From: Mycobacterium asiaticum DSM 44297
GTDB taxonomy: Bacteria; Actinomycetota; Actinomycetes; Mycobacteriales; Mycobacteriaceae
Assembly (NCBI RefSeq): GCF_000613245.1
Contig: NZ_HG964936.1
Span: forward strand, 553,055-617,054
Length of the DNA stretch: 64,000 nucleotides
Reading direction: 5' to 3'
Part shown: piece by piece, positions 16,470-24,510 of the stretch
Layout: each line of letters starts with the position of its first letter
Position numbering within the stretch: position 1 is the first letter of the stretch
Notes under the pieces: model-generated
Database searches by the model: none
What the model saw: the letters and a program-made list of their open reading frames with translations, nothing else
What the model was told of the DNA's origin: nothing
Position numbers and translations under genes: made by a program

Positions 16470-17222
16470 GTGCTTATTGGTTCGCATGTTCGTGGAGACG
16501 ATCCCCTGGCCGCGGCCGCCGCGGACGGTGCCGACGCGGTGCAGTTTTTCCTGGGTAACCCGCAAAGCTGGAAAAAGCCCAAGCCGCGCGACGACGCCGA
16601 GACGCTGAAGGCGTCCAGCATCCCGCTGTACGTACATGCGCCCTATCTGATCAATGTGGCCTCGGCCAACAACCGCATCCGGATCCCGTCGCGCAAGATT
16701 TTGCAGGACACCTGCGACGCGGCCGCCGAAATCGATGCGACGGCGGTGATCGTGCACGGTGGCCACGCGGACGACAACGACATGGAAGCCGGTTTCGACC
16801 GGTGGGTGAAGGCGTTGAAGTACCTGGAAACCGATGTGCAGGTTTATCTGGAGAACACCGCGGGCGGGGACCACGCGATGGCCCGCTACTTCGACACCAT
16901 CGGCCGGCTGTGGGACCACATCGGTGACACTGGCATCGGCTTTTGTCTGGACACCTGCCATGCATGGGCGGCGGGTGAGGCGTTGGTCGACGCCGTCGAG
17001 CGGATCAAGGCGTTGACCGGTCGCATCGACCTGGTGCACTGCAACGACTCTCGGGACGCGGCCGGGTCGGGCGCCGACCGGCACGCCAATTTCGGCACCG
17101 GCCAGATCGACCCGGAACTGTTGGTCGCCGTCGTAACCGCCGCCGACGCGCCGGTGATCTGCGAGACCGCCGACGAGGGCCGCAAGGACGACATTGCCTT
17201 CCTGCGCGAGCACACCGGCTAA
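16470..17222 (+). CDS. nfo: Endonuclease IV (AP endonuclease)
   Basis: 250 aa, GTG start. The enzyme cuts the phosphodiester bond 5-prime of abasic sites in base-excision repair. It is a TIM barrel with a trinuclear zinc centre. The PROSITE-type motifs are visible: YLENTAGG (about residues 128-135), [13 protein letters not shown] (about 155-167) and [24 protein letters not shown] (about 188-211). The M. tuberculosis counterpart is Rv0670 (end). The next gene in M. tuberculosis, the lipoprotein gene lpqP, is absent here and fadE8 follows after about 60 bp. Confidence 0.96.
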   Translation: MLIGSHVRGDDPLAAAAADGADAVQFFLGNPQSWKKPKPRDDAETLKASSIPLYVHAPYLINVASANNRIRIPSRKILQDTCDAAAEIDATAVIVHGGHADDNDMEAGFDRWVKALKYLETDVQVYLENTAGGDHAMARYFDTIGRLWDHIGDTGIGFCLDTCHAWAAGEALVDAVERIKALTGRIDLVHCNDSRDAAGSGADRHANFGTGQIDPELLVAVVTAADAPVICETADEGRKDDIAFLREHTG

Positions 17223-17282
17223 TCGCCCTCGCGGCCATTACATCCTCTTGTGCGGTTGTCGGGAAAATGTAACATGAGGGCT

Positions 17283-18911
17283 ATGCCAGATACGCACGTC
17301 GTCACCAACCAGGTTCCGCCCCTCGAGAACCACAACCCGGCCACCTCGGCGGTCCTGATGGAAGCCCTGATCCGCGAAGGCGGCCAATGGGGCGTGGACG
17401 AGGTGACCGAACTCGGCGCCATCAACGGCAGCGCGCAGGCCCAGCGCTGGGGCGAACTGGCCGACCGCAATCGTCCGGTGCTGCACACCCACGACCGTGT
17501 CGGGCACCGCATCGACGAAGTGGAATACGACCCCGCCTATCACGAGCTGATGCGCACGGCCATCGTCCACGGCCTACACGCAGCACCCTGGGCCGACGAT
17601 CGGCCGGGGTCGCACGTGGTGCGGGCCGCCAAGACATCGGTATGGACCGTGGAGCCGGGCCACATCTGCCCGATCTCGATGACATACGCCGTCGTCCCGG
17701 CGCTGCGATTCAATCCGGAACTCGCCGCGGTGTACGAGCCGCTGTTGACGAGTCGCGAATACGACCCGGAACTCAAGCTGGCCGCGACCAAAGCCGGCAT
17801 CACCGCGGGCATGTCGATGACCGAGAAGCAGGGTGGCTCCGATGTGCGGGCCGGAACCACCGAGGCCACCCCCAATGGAGACGGCACCTACAGCCTGCGG
17901 GGCCACAAGTGGTTCACCTCCGCTCCGATGTGCGACATCTTCCTCGTGCTGGCTCAGGCGCCGGGTGGGCTGTCGTGCTTCATGCTGCCGCGCATCCTGC
18001 CCGACGGCACCCGCAACCGGATGTTCCTGCAACGACTCAAGGACAAGCTCGGCAACCACGCCAACGCGTCCAGCGAGGTCGAGTACGACGGCGCCACCGC
18101 CTGGCTGGTCGGCGAGGAGGGCCGCGGTGTCCCGACCATCATCGAGATGGTCAACCTCACCCGGCTGGACTGCACGCTGGGCAGTGCCACCAGCATGCGC
18201 ACCGGCCTGACCCGCGCCATCTACCACGCGCAGCACCGAAAGGCCTTCGGCGCGTACCTGATCGACCAGCCGCTGATGCGCAACGTGCTGGCCGACCTGG
18301 CCGTCGAGGCCGAGGCCGCGACGATCGTGGCGATGCGGATGGCCGGTGCCACCGACAGGGCGGTTCGCGGCGACCAGCGCGAGGCGCTGCTGCGGCGCAT
18401 CGGGCTGGCGGCCAGCAAGTACTGGGTGTGCAAACGCTCCACCCCGCATGCCGCCGAAGCCCTGGAGTGCCTGGGCGGCAACGGATACGTCGAAGATTCC
18501 GGTATGCCGCGGCTCTACCGTGAAGCCCCGTTGATGGGGATTTGGGAAGGTTCGGGCAACGTGAGCGCGCTGGACACCTTGCGCGCCATGGCCACTCGAC
18601 CGGAGTCAGTCGAGGTGCTGTTCGACGAGTTGGCGCAGAGCGCCGGTCAGGATGCCCGGCAGGATGCGCACGTCGCGCGGTTGCGCGAGCAGCTCGCCGC
18701 TCTGGAAACGATCCAATACCGTGCCCGCAAGGTTGCCGAGGACATCTGCCTGGCGTTGCAGGGCTCGCTGCTGGTGCGGCACGGGCATCCGGCTGTTGCC
18801 GAGGCGTTCCTGGCCACCCGCCTCGGCGGGCAGTGGGGTGGAGCGTTCGGCACGATGCCGGCCGGTCTGGATCTCGCGCCGATTCTTGAGCGTGCTCTAG
18901 TTAAGGGATGA
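17283..18911 (+). CDS. fadE8: Acyl-CoA dehydrogenase (AidB/FadE8 type)
   Basis: 542 aa from ATG 17283 (SD GAGGGC); the upstream GTG/TTG codons would add only a basic stretch and are less likely. The protein is of the AidB-like acyl-CoA dehydrogenase branch: FAD-binding segments around MSMTEKQGGSDVRAGTT (about 180-196) and GHKWFTSAPMCDIFLVLAQ, and the C-terminal ECLGGNGYVEDSGMPRLYRE. The N-terminus MPDTHVVTNQVPPLENHNP matches M. tuberculosis FadE8 (Rv0672) closely. It likely oxidises an acyl-CoA; the substrate is unknown. It heads a four-gene set with echA4, a PaaX-type regulator and echA5. Confidence 0.94.
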   Translation: MPDTHVVTNQVPPLENHNPATSAVLMEALIREGGQWGVDEVTELGAINGSAQAQRWGELADRNRPVLHTHDRVGHRIDEVEYDPAYHELMRTAIVHGLHAAPWADDRPGSHVVRAAKTSVWTVEPGHICPISMTYAVVPALRFNPELAAVYEPLLTSREYDPELKLAATKAGITAGMSMTEKQGGSDVRAGTTEATPNGDGTYSLRGHKWFTSAPMCDIFLVLAQAPGGLSCFMLPRILPDGTRNRMFLQRLKDKLGNHANASSEVEYDGATAWLVGEEGRGVPTIIEMVNLTRLDCTLGSATSMRTGLTRAIYHAQHRKAFGAYLIDQPLMRNVLADLAVEAEAATIVAMRMAGATDRAVRGDQREALLRRIGLAASKYWVCKRSTPHAAEALECLGGNGYVEDSGMPRLYREAPLMGIWEGSGNVSALDTLRAMATRPESVEVLFDELAQSAGQDARQDAHVARLREQLAALETIQYRARKVAEDICLALQGSLLVRHGHPAVAEAFLATRLGGQWGGAFGTMPAGLDLAPILERALVKG

Positions 18912-18938
18912 CCCGCGCCGGCGACGACCAACCGCCCC

Positions 18939-19030
18939 GGCGACGATGCAGAGCGTCAGCGATGAGGAGGAGCGGCGCAATGACCCGCGCGGCGACGATG
19001 CAGAGCGTCAGCGATGAGGAGGAGCGGCGC
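18939..19030 (+). repeat. Two 40-bp direct repeats (MIRU-like) before echA4
   Basis: An identical 40-bp unit occurs at 18939-18978 and 18991-19030. Each unit begins GGCGACGATGCAGAGCG, contains an SD-like core GAGGAGGAG, and ends GCGGCGC. The 12-bp spacer AATGACCCGCGC resembles the sequence after copy 2, which contains the echA4 start. The layout therefore duplicates the translation-start region, as in mycobacterial MIRU elements. The core GAGGAGGAGCGGCG recurs before mftF at 38595-38608. Confidence 0.75.
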
Positions 19031-19032
19031 CC

Positions 19033-19971
19033 ATGACCCACGCGATCAGGCCGGTTGATTTCGACAACCTGAAAACGATGACCTACGAGGTCACCGACCG
19101 GGTAGCGCGTATCACCTTCAACCGGCCTGAAAAGGGCAACGCGATCGTGGCTGACACCCCGCTGGAGTTGTCGGCGCTGGTTGAGCGGGCCGATCTCGAC
19201 CCCAACGTGCACGTCATCCTGGTCTCCGGTCGGGGCGAAGGGTTCTGCGCGGGCTTCGACCTGTCCGCCTACGCCGATCGGACCGGCTCGGCGGGCGGTG
19301 AGGGCAGCTACCGCGGCACGGTGCTGGACGGGAAGACCCAGGGTGTCAACCACTTGCCGAACCAGCCGTGGGACCCGATGATCGACTACCAGATGATGAG
19401 CCGGTTCGTGCGGGGTTTCTCGAGCCTGATGCATGCCGACAAACCCACTGTGGTCAAGATTCACGGCTATTGCGTGGCCGGCGGCACGGACATCGCGCTG
19501 CACGCCGACCAGGTGATTGCGGCCGCGGACGCCAAGATCGGTTACCCCCCGACCCGGGTCTGGGGCGTGCCGGCCGCTGGCCTATGGGCACACCGGCTCG
19601 GCGACCAGCGCGCCAAACGATTGCTGTTCACCGGCGACTGCATCACCGGAGCGCAGGCCGCGGAATGGGGATTGGCGGTTGAAGCCCCCGACCCGGAGGA
19701 TCTCGACGAGCGCACCGAACGGCTGGTGGCCAGGATCGCGGCCCTGCCGGTGAACCAGCTGATCATGATCAAGCTCGCGTTGAACGCCCCTCTGCTGCAA
19801 CAAGGTGTCGCCACCAGCCGGATGGTCAGCACCGTGTTCGACGGCGTCGCTCGGCACACTCCCGAGGGGCATGCGTTTGTCGCCGACGCGGTCGAACACG
19901 GGTTCCGTGAGGCGGTCCGGCACCGCGACGAGCCGTTCGGTGATTACGGCCGAAAAGCGTCCGAGGTGTAG
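19033..19971 (+). CDS. echA4: Enoyl-CoA hydratase/isomerase family protein
   Basis: 312 aa, ATG start after the second repeat's GAGGAGGAG. It is a crotonase-fold enzyme: the first oxyanion-hole segment is GRGEGFCAGFDLSAYADR (about 67-84) and the second is the HGYCVAGGTDIALHAD segment (about 145-160). An insertion of some 40 residues (EGSYRGTVLDGKTQGVNHLPNQPWDP) sits between them, as in the Rv0673 orthologue. The usual two catalytic glutamates of enoyl-CoA hydratases are not evident, so hydratase activity is not certain. It lies between fadE8 and a PaaX-like regulator with a 3-bp gap, so it is likely in one operon. Confidence 0.92.
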   Translation: MTHAIRPVDFDNLKTMTYEVTDRVARITFNRPEKGNAIVADTPLELSALVERADLDPNVHVILVSGRGEGFCAGFDLSAYADRTGSAGGEGSYRGTVLDGKTQGVNHLPNQPWDPMIDYQMMSRFVRGFSSLMHADKPTVVKIHGYCVAGGTDIALHADQVIAAADAKIGYPPTRVWGVPAAGLWAHRLGDQRAKRLLFTGDCITGAQAAEWGLAVEAPDPEDLDERTERLVARIAALPVNQLIMIKLALNAPLLQQGVATSRMVSTVFDGVARHTPEGHAFVADAVEHGFREAVRHRDEPFGDYGRKASEV

Positions 19972-19974
19972 CAG

Positions 19975-20715
19975 ATGCCTAAATCGCTGGCCCGCATGAC
20001 CGCACGGTCGGTGGTGCTCAGCGTGCTGCTGGGCGCCCACCCGGCCTGGGCCAGTGCGGCCGAATTGATCAGGCTGACTGCCGATTTCGGTATCAAGGAA
20101 CCGACCCTGCGAGTGGCGCTGACCCGCATGGTCAGCGCCGGTGACCTGGTCCGGTCCGCCGACGGCTACCGCCTCTCGGATCGGCTGCTGGCTCGCCAGC
20201 GACGGCAGGACGAGGCGATGCGCCCGCCCACCCGGGTCTGGCACGGGTCCTGGCACGTCGTGGTCGTCACCAGCGTCGGCACCGACCCGCGCGCCCGCGC
20301 CAACCTGCGAAACCATATGCACAGCAAGCGGTTCGGTGAGCTACGGGAAGGCGTCTGGATGCGCCCGGACAACTTCGACCTCGTCCTGGACCCCGATGTG
20401 CTGGCCCGGGTGCGGGTACTGCACGCACGAGACGACGCCCCGACCGCGTTGGCCGGGCAACTGTGGGACCTGACCGAGTGGGCGCAGGTGGGGCACCGGC
20501 TGCTCGACGAAATTGCCGATGCGGCAAGCGTTCCGCAGCGATTCACGGTAGCCGCCGCCATGGTGCGCCACCTGCTCACCGACCCGATGCTCCCCGACGA
20601 ACTGCTGCCGGCTGATTGGCCCGGCGCCCGGTTGCGCACGGCCTACCACGACTTCGCCACCGAACTCGCGGAACGCCGCGATGTGGCGGAACAACAATTA
20701 CAGGAGGCGACATGA
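19975..20715 (+). CDS. PaaX-family transcriptional regulator
   Basis: 246 aa. The N-terminal winged-helix region (ARMTARSVVLSVLLGAH through ADFGIKEPTLRVALTRMVSAGDLVRSADGYRLSDRL, residues about 6-65) and the following middle domain (WHGSWHVVVVTS) match the PaaX family. PaaX represses phenylacetate degradation genes and responds to phenylacetyl-CoA. Here the gene lies inside an acyl-CoA cluster (fadE8, echA4, echA5), so an acyl-CoA effector and local control are likely. Its stop overlaps the echA5 start by ATGA. The M. tuberculosis counterpart is Rv0674. Confidence 0.9.
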   Translation: MPKSLARMTARSVVLSVLLGAHPAWASAAELIRLTADFGIKEPTLRVALTRMVSAGDLVRSADGYRLSDRLLARQRRQDEAMRPPTRVWHGSWHVVVVTSVGTDPRARANLRNHMHSKRFGELREGVWMRPDNFDLVLDPDVLARVRVLHARDDAPTALAGQLWDLTEWAQVGHRLLDEIADAASVPQRFTVAAAMVRHLLTDPMLPDELLPADWPGARLRTAYHDFATELAERRDVAEQQLQEAT

Positions 20716-21500
20716 GTGATCTGGTGCGTGTCGAGCGCGACGGTCCGGTGACCACGGTGACCATCACCCGGCCGGAGGCGCGCAACGCGGTCAACGGCCC
20801 CACGGCCGCCGCGCTCTACGCCGCGTTCGACCAGTTCGACCGCGACGAATCCGCGTCGGTTGCGGTACTGTGCGGTGAGGGCGGAACCTTTTGCGCGGGA
20901 GCCGATTTGAAGGCCTTCGGCACCCCGCAGGCCAACGGCGTGCACCGCACCGGCCCGGGCCCGATGGGGCCGTCACGAATGATGTTGTCCAAACCGGTGA
21001 TCGCCGCGGTCAGCGGCTACGCCGTCGCGGGCGGCCTGGAGCTGGCGCTGTGGTGCGACCTTCGGGTAGCCGAGGAGGACGCCGTGTTCGGGGTGTTCTG
21101 TCGCCGTTGGGGGGTACCGCTGATCGACGGCGGCACCGTCCGGTTGCCCCGGCTGATCGGGCACAGCCGCGCGATGGACCTGATCCTCACCGGCCGCGCG
21201 GTCAAGGCGGACGAGGCGTTGGCCATCGGACTGGCCAACCGGGTGGTAGCCAAAGGCCAAGCCCTTCAGGCGGCCCAAGAGTTGGCGGCCCAACTCGCGG
21301 CCCTGCCGCAACAGTGCCTGCGCTCTGACCGGCTGTCGGCGCTGCACCAGTGGGGGTTGCCCGAGTCCGCCGCGATGGACCTCGAATTCGCCAGCATCTC
21401 CCGGGTGGCCGGGGAGGCACTCGAGGGCGCGGGCCGGTTCGCTGCCGGCGCCGGCCGGCACGGCGCACCGGCCACCAACGGGAACGCTAACGGCAAGTAG
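20712..21500 (+). CDS. echA5: Enoyl-CoA hydratase/isomerase family protein
   Basis: 262 aa from ATG 20712, chosen because it overlaps the preceding stop as ATGA and has the SD CAGGAGG. Crotonase motifs are present: GEGGTFCAGADLKAFG (about 56-71) and SGYAVAGGLELALWCDLRVAEEDAVFGVFCRRWGVPLIDGG (about 103-143). It would act on an enoyl-CoA formed by the FadE8 enzyme of the same operon. The counterpart is Rv0675. In M. tuberculosis the mmpL5-mmpS5-Rv0678 genes come next; here the DUF3060 pair follows directly. Confidence 0.94.
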   Translation: MSDLVRVERDGPVTTVTITRPEARNAVNGPTAAALYAAFDQFDRDESASVAVLCGEGGTFCAGADLKAFGTPQANGVHRTGPGPMGPSRMMLSKPVIAAVSGYAVAGGLELALWCDLRVAEEDAVFGVFCRRWGVPLIDGGTVRLPRLIGHSRAMDLILTGRAVKADEALAIGLANRVVAKGQALQAAQELAAQLAALPQQCLRSDRLSALHQWGLPESAAMDLEFASISRVAGEALEGAGRFAAGAGRHGAPATNGNANGK

Positions 21501-21505
21501 GGGCG

Positions 21506-21988
21506 TCAGCCCTTCTTGATCTCGTTGCTCGAGCCGCCGACGTTGTCCACCTTCGGCTCGCCGTCCTTATAGGTGACGGTGTTGTCGAGGCCGAGGACGG
21601 TGATCTTGCTGGTGACCTTGTCGATGGTGATCTTGTTGCCCTTGCCCAGGACGCGCACCGATTCGCAACTGCCCGTCACTGTCAGCGTGTTGTCGGACCC
21701 GGCCACGTTCAGCGACTTGCCGTCCGCGCAATCCAGGGTGGCCGTCGTGCCCATCGAGCCGTAGGTCAGCGTGTTGCCGATCTCCACCGACGCGGTGGTG
21801 GTCGCGCTGCCCGACGACGACGGCTCGGCGGTGCCGCTGCTGGTCGCCGACGTCGACGACTTGGTCGAGGAGGTGGTGGAAGTGGAGCCCGCGGGCGGTC
21901 CGGCCGTCGAACTGCAACCGGTTAGCCCGAGCGTGGCCACGGCGACGGCCGCCGCAGCGATACGTAGTGCAGGGATATTGACACGCAC
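21506..21988 (-). CDS. DUF3060 lipoprotein, Thr/Ser-rich
   Basis: 160 aa from GTG 21988, which has the SD GGGAGG. The N-terminus VRVNIPALRIAAAAVAVAT followed by LGLTGC is a lipoprotein signal with Cys25 as lipidation site. A Ser/Thr-rich linker (about 30-65) leads to the DUF3060 domain, built of short beta repeats around SDNTLTVTG and LDNTVTYKDG. It is the counterpart of Rv0679c, annotated as a threonine-rich envelope protein. Function is unknown; placement outside the membrane is inferred from the lipobox. The next gene upstream is a second DUF3060 protein, 57 bp away. Confidence 0.85.
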   Translation of the reverse strand: MRVNIPALRIAAAAVAVATLGLTGCSSTAGPPAGSTSTTSSTKSSTSATSSGTAEPSSSGSATTTASVEIGNTLTYGSMGTTATLDCADGKSLNVAGSDNTLTVTGSCESVRVLGKGNKITIDKVTSKITVLGLDNTVTYKDGEPKVDNVGGSSNEIKKG

Positions 21989-22044
21989 GGTTTTGTTCCT
22001 CCCGGTTTTGCCTGCGGTGGTTTGCCGATCGACGGCTAGGTGGC

Positions 22045-22422
22045 TCAGGGTCCTACTCGTGCAATTCGGTTGGTCATGCCCAACTCTCGGCCGCGATCCC
22101 AGATGACCGGGTCGCCGTTGTGGAAGAACACCGTCCCGTCGTAGCCGTACACGGTGATGTCGTTGATGACGGTGTCTGCGATGACGGTGTTGGAGCTGCC
22201 CATCATGGTCACCGCCCAGCAGGTGCCCTTCGCGGTGACCGTGTTGTTGGTTCCGTTGACCAGCAGGGTGGCGTCGTTGCAGTCGATGACCGTGTCCAAG
22301 CCCTGCCCGGTGATATGCGTGTCCCCGTTTTTGGCCTGCGCCAACGGTGCCGGGGCCGCGGGTGCGGCACCGAGGGCGGCGACCAGAACAGCCAGCGTCC
22401 CTACAGCGGTTGTCCGTTTCAC
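22045..22422 (-). CDS. Secreted DUF3060 protein
   Basis: 125 aa. Residues 1-30 (MKRTTAVGTLAVLVAALGAAPAAPAPLAQA) form a cleavable Sec signal with an A-x-A site. The remainder is a DUF3060 domain with repeated N-T-V strands (NGTNNTVTAKG, GSSNTVIADTVINDITVYG). It matches Rv0680c by position. It lacks a lipobox, in contrast to its neighbour, and would be free in the envelope. Function is unknown. Confidence 0.82.
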   Translation of the reverse strand: MKRTTAVGTLAVLVAALGAAPAAPAPLAQAKNGDTHITGQGLDTVIDCNDATLLVNGTNNTVTAKGTCWAVTMMGSSNTVIADTVINDITVYGYDGTVFFHNGDPVIWDRGRELGMTNRIARVGP

Positions 22423-22590
22423 TGTGGCCCCCGTTCATTGGGCGGGTGACGGCTCCTGGCACTGATGGAGACCTCGACTGAGATTACGTGTATTTGCCCG
22501 TGGGAGGACAGTCCCTTGCACATTTTCCGCCGACACCGATCGGCCGTCGTTCCGGTTGCCACGCGCGCCGCGTCCGGTCCGCCGGAGCCA

Positions 22591-22613
22591 GTCAACTAGA
22601 GTCATTAGTTGAC
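22591..22613. promoter_or_regulatory. TetR-type operator upstream of the Rv0681-like gene
   Basis: GTCAACTA at 22591-22598 and TAGTTGAC at 22606-22613 form a perfect 8-bp inverted repeat with a 7-bp spacer. It lies 34 bp before the chosen start of the TetR gene and on the promoter side of it, so it probably mediates autorepression. Confidence 0.65.
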
Positions 22614-22647
22614 CCAGGCCGGTAATCCAACCGAAGGGCGAAGCGTC

Positions 22648-23292
22648 ATGGCAGCTCAACCGGAACCACCGTCCGCCGGTGGCCGTCCGCGGGGAGCCAA
22701 AGCCGGCGTCCGGCAGGCCAAGCTGAGCCGCGAAGGCATCGTCGACGGCGCGCTGACATTCCTGGACCGCGAGGGCTGGGATTCGTTGACGATCAACGCG
22801 CTGGCGACGCAGCTCGGCACGAAGGGGCCATCGCTGTACAACCACGTCGACAGTCTCGAAGACCTGCGCCGCGCGGTGCGGATCCGGGTGATCGACGACA
22901 TCATCACGATGCTCAACCGGGTGGGGGAGGGCCGTGCCCGAGACGACGCCGTGCTGGTGATGGCCGGCGCCTACCGCAGTTACGCGCACCACCACCCCGG
23001 CCGGTACTCGGCGTTCACCCGGATGCCGCTGGGCGGTGACGACCCCGAGTACGCGGAGGCGACCAGGGGAGCGGCCGCGCCCGTCATCGCGGTGTTGTCG
23101 TCCTACGGTCTCGACGGCGAAGAGGCGTTTTACGCCGCGCTGGAATTTTGGTCGGCCCTGCACGGGTTCGTGTTGCTCGAAATGACCGGAGTGATGGACG
23201 AAATCGACACCGACGCGGTGTTCACCGACATGGTGCTGCGGCTGGCGGCCGGGATGGACCGGCGCACCGCGCCGGCACCGGACCGGTCCTAG
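22648..23292 (+). CDS. TetR-family transcriptional regulator
   Basis: 214 aa from ATG 22648 (SD GAAGGGCG). An in-frame TTG at 22609 lies inside the operator palindrome, so the shorter start is preferred. HTH residues about 20-65: LSREGIVDGALTFLDREGWDSLTINALATQLGTKGPSLYNHVDS. The C-terminal domain has the TetR_C_WHG look (FYAALEFWSALHGFVLLEMTGVMDEIDTDAVF). It sits just before the rpsL promoter, as Rv0681 does in M. tuberculosis. Targets beyond its own gene are unknown. Confidence 0.92.
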   Translation: MAAQPEPPSAGGRPRGAKAGVRQAKLSREGIVDGALTFLDREGWDSLTINALATQLGTKGPSLYNHVDSLEDLRRAVRIRVIDDIITMLNRVGEGRARDDAVLVMAGAYRSYAHHHPGRYSAFTRMPLGGDDPEYAEATRGAAAPVIAVLSSYGLDGEEAFYAALEFWSALHGFVLLEMTGVMDEIDTDAVFTDMVLRLAAGMDRRTAPAPDRS

Positions 23293-23348
23293 TCCGCGCC
23301 GCTGCTGCGGCCGCCGGTTGCGCCTCTCCGGGACCGGATTCCACCGCT

Positions 23349-23378
23349 TTGACCTGCCTGACCCGTGCCAGGTATTGT
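23349..23378 (+). promoter_or_regulatory. Predicted promoter of the str operon
   Basis: TTGACC at 23349-23354, an 18-bp spacer and TATTGT at 23373-23378. It lies about 215 bp before rpsL. Its -10 hexamer equals the ones predicted for rplJ and rpoB. Confidence 0.6.
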
Positions 23379-23592
23379 GGTACCTCGTGCCTGGCGGCCT
23401 ACGGCGCCTGAACTTGGGGGCGTAAACAGCCGGGCGAATTCGCGTGTCCACGATGCAACGGATTCGGATCCGGGCAACCGCATGCGACACGCCCGACCTC
23501 GGGGTACTTCGGTTATTCCGGGGAGGGGCATAACTGCAGTACAGGAACTTTTGCCAGACCCATTTCGAACGCACAACACAGAAAGCCGGTAG
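23379..23592 (+). promoter_or_regulatory. Leader region of rpsL
   Basis: A roughly 200-nt untranslated region follows the predicted promoter. It contains GC-rich self-complementary stretches (for example CCGGGCG near 23430 with CGCCCGA near 23491). No gene is seen. It may carry translational control for S12/S7, but I cannot identify a known motif. Confidence 0.35.
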
Positions 23593-23967
23593 ATGCCAAC
23601 CATTCAGCAGCTGGTCCGCAAGGGTCGCCGGGACAAGGTCGCCAAGGTCAAGACCGCGGCCCTGAAGGGCAGCCCGCAGCGCCGTGGCGTGTGCACCCGC
23701 GTGTACACCACCACTCCGAAGAAGCCGAACTCGGCGCTTCGGAAGGTCGCCCGTGTGAAGCTGACCAGCCAGGTTGAGGTCACGGCGTACATCCCGGGCG
23801 AGGGCCACAACCTGCAGGAGCACTCCATGGTGCTGGTGCGTGGCGGCCGGGTTAAGGACCTGCCCGGTGTGCGTTACAAGATCATCCGCGGTTCGCTCGA
23901 CACCCAGGGCGTGAAGAACCGCAAGCAGGCTCGCAGCCGTTACGGCGCCAAGAAGGAGAAGAGCTAA
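23593..23967 (+). CDS. rpsL: 30S ribosomal protein S12
   Basis: 124 aa. S12 sits in the decoding centre and controls accuracy. The conserved [18 protein letters not shown] (residues 39-56) and [17 protein letters not shown] are present. Both streptomycin-resistance positions are wild type: AAG for Lys43 at 23719 and AAG for Lys88 at 23854. It is the first gene of the str operon and overlaps rpsG by one base (TAATG). Confidence 0.98.
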
Positions 23968-24437
23968 TGCCGCGCAAGGGGCCCGCGCCCAAGCGTCCGT
24001 TGGTCAACGACCCGGTCTACGGGTCGCAGCTGGTCACCCAGCTGGTGAACAAAGTTCTGCTGAAGGGGAAGAAATCGCTGGCTGAGCGCATTGTTTATGG
24101 TGCGCTAGAGCAGGCCCGCGACAAGACCGGCACCGATCCCGTCATCACCCTCAAGCGCGCCCTCGACAACGTCAAGCCCGCGCTGGAGGTGCGTAGCCGC
24201 CGCGTCGGTGGTGCGACTTACCAGGTGCCCGTCGAGGTGCGTCCGGACCGGTCCACCACGTTGGCACTGCGCTGGCTGGTCAGCTTCTCGCGGCAGCGCC
24301 GGGAGAAGACGATGGTCGAGCGTCTGGCCAACGAGATCCTGGACGCCAGCAACGGCCTGGGCGCCTCCGTCAAGCGGCGTGAGGACACCCACAAGATGGC
24401 CGAGGCAAACCGCGCCTTCGCGCACTACCGCTGGTGA
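23967..24437 (+). CDS. rpsG: 30S ribosomal protein S7
   Basis: 156 aa, standard length. S7 nucleates assembly of the 30S head and contacts the E-site tRNA. The conserved start [35 protein letters not shown] and the C-terminal [14 protein letters not shown] are intact. The start codon overlaps the rpsL stop, so translation is coupled. fusA follows after 73 bp. Confidence 0.98.
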   Translation: MPRKGPAPKRPLVNDPVYGSQLVTQLVNKVLLKGKKSLAERIVYGALEQARDKTGTDPVITLKRALDNVKPALEVRSRRVGGATYQVPVEVRPDRSTTLALRWLVSFSRQRREKTMVERLANEILDASNGLGASVKRREDTHKMAEANRAFAHYRW

Positions 24438-24510
24438 CGGGCACCAGCTGAACACGCTGGGCGCAAACACTTAGCGAACTGACAAGCAACGAAAGAGTGG
24501 GAAGACTTCT

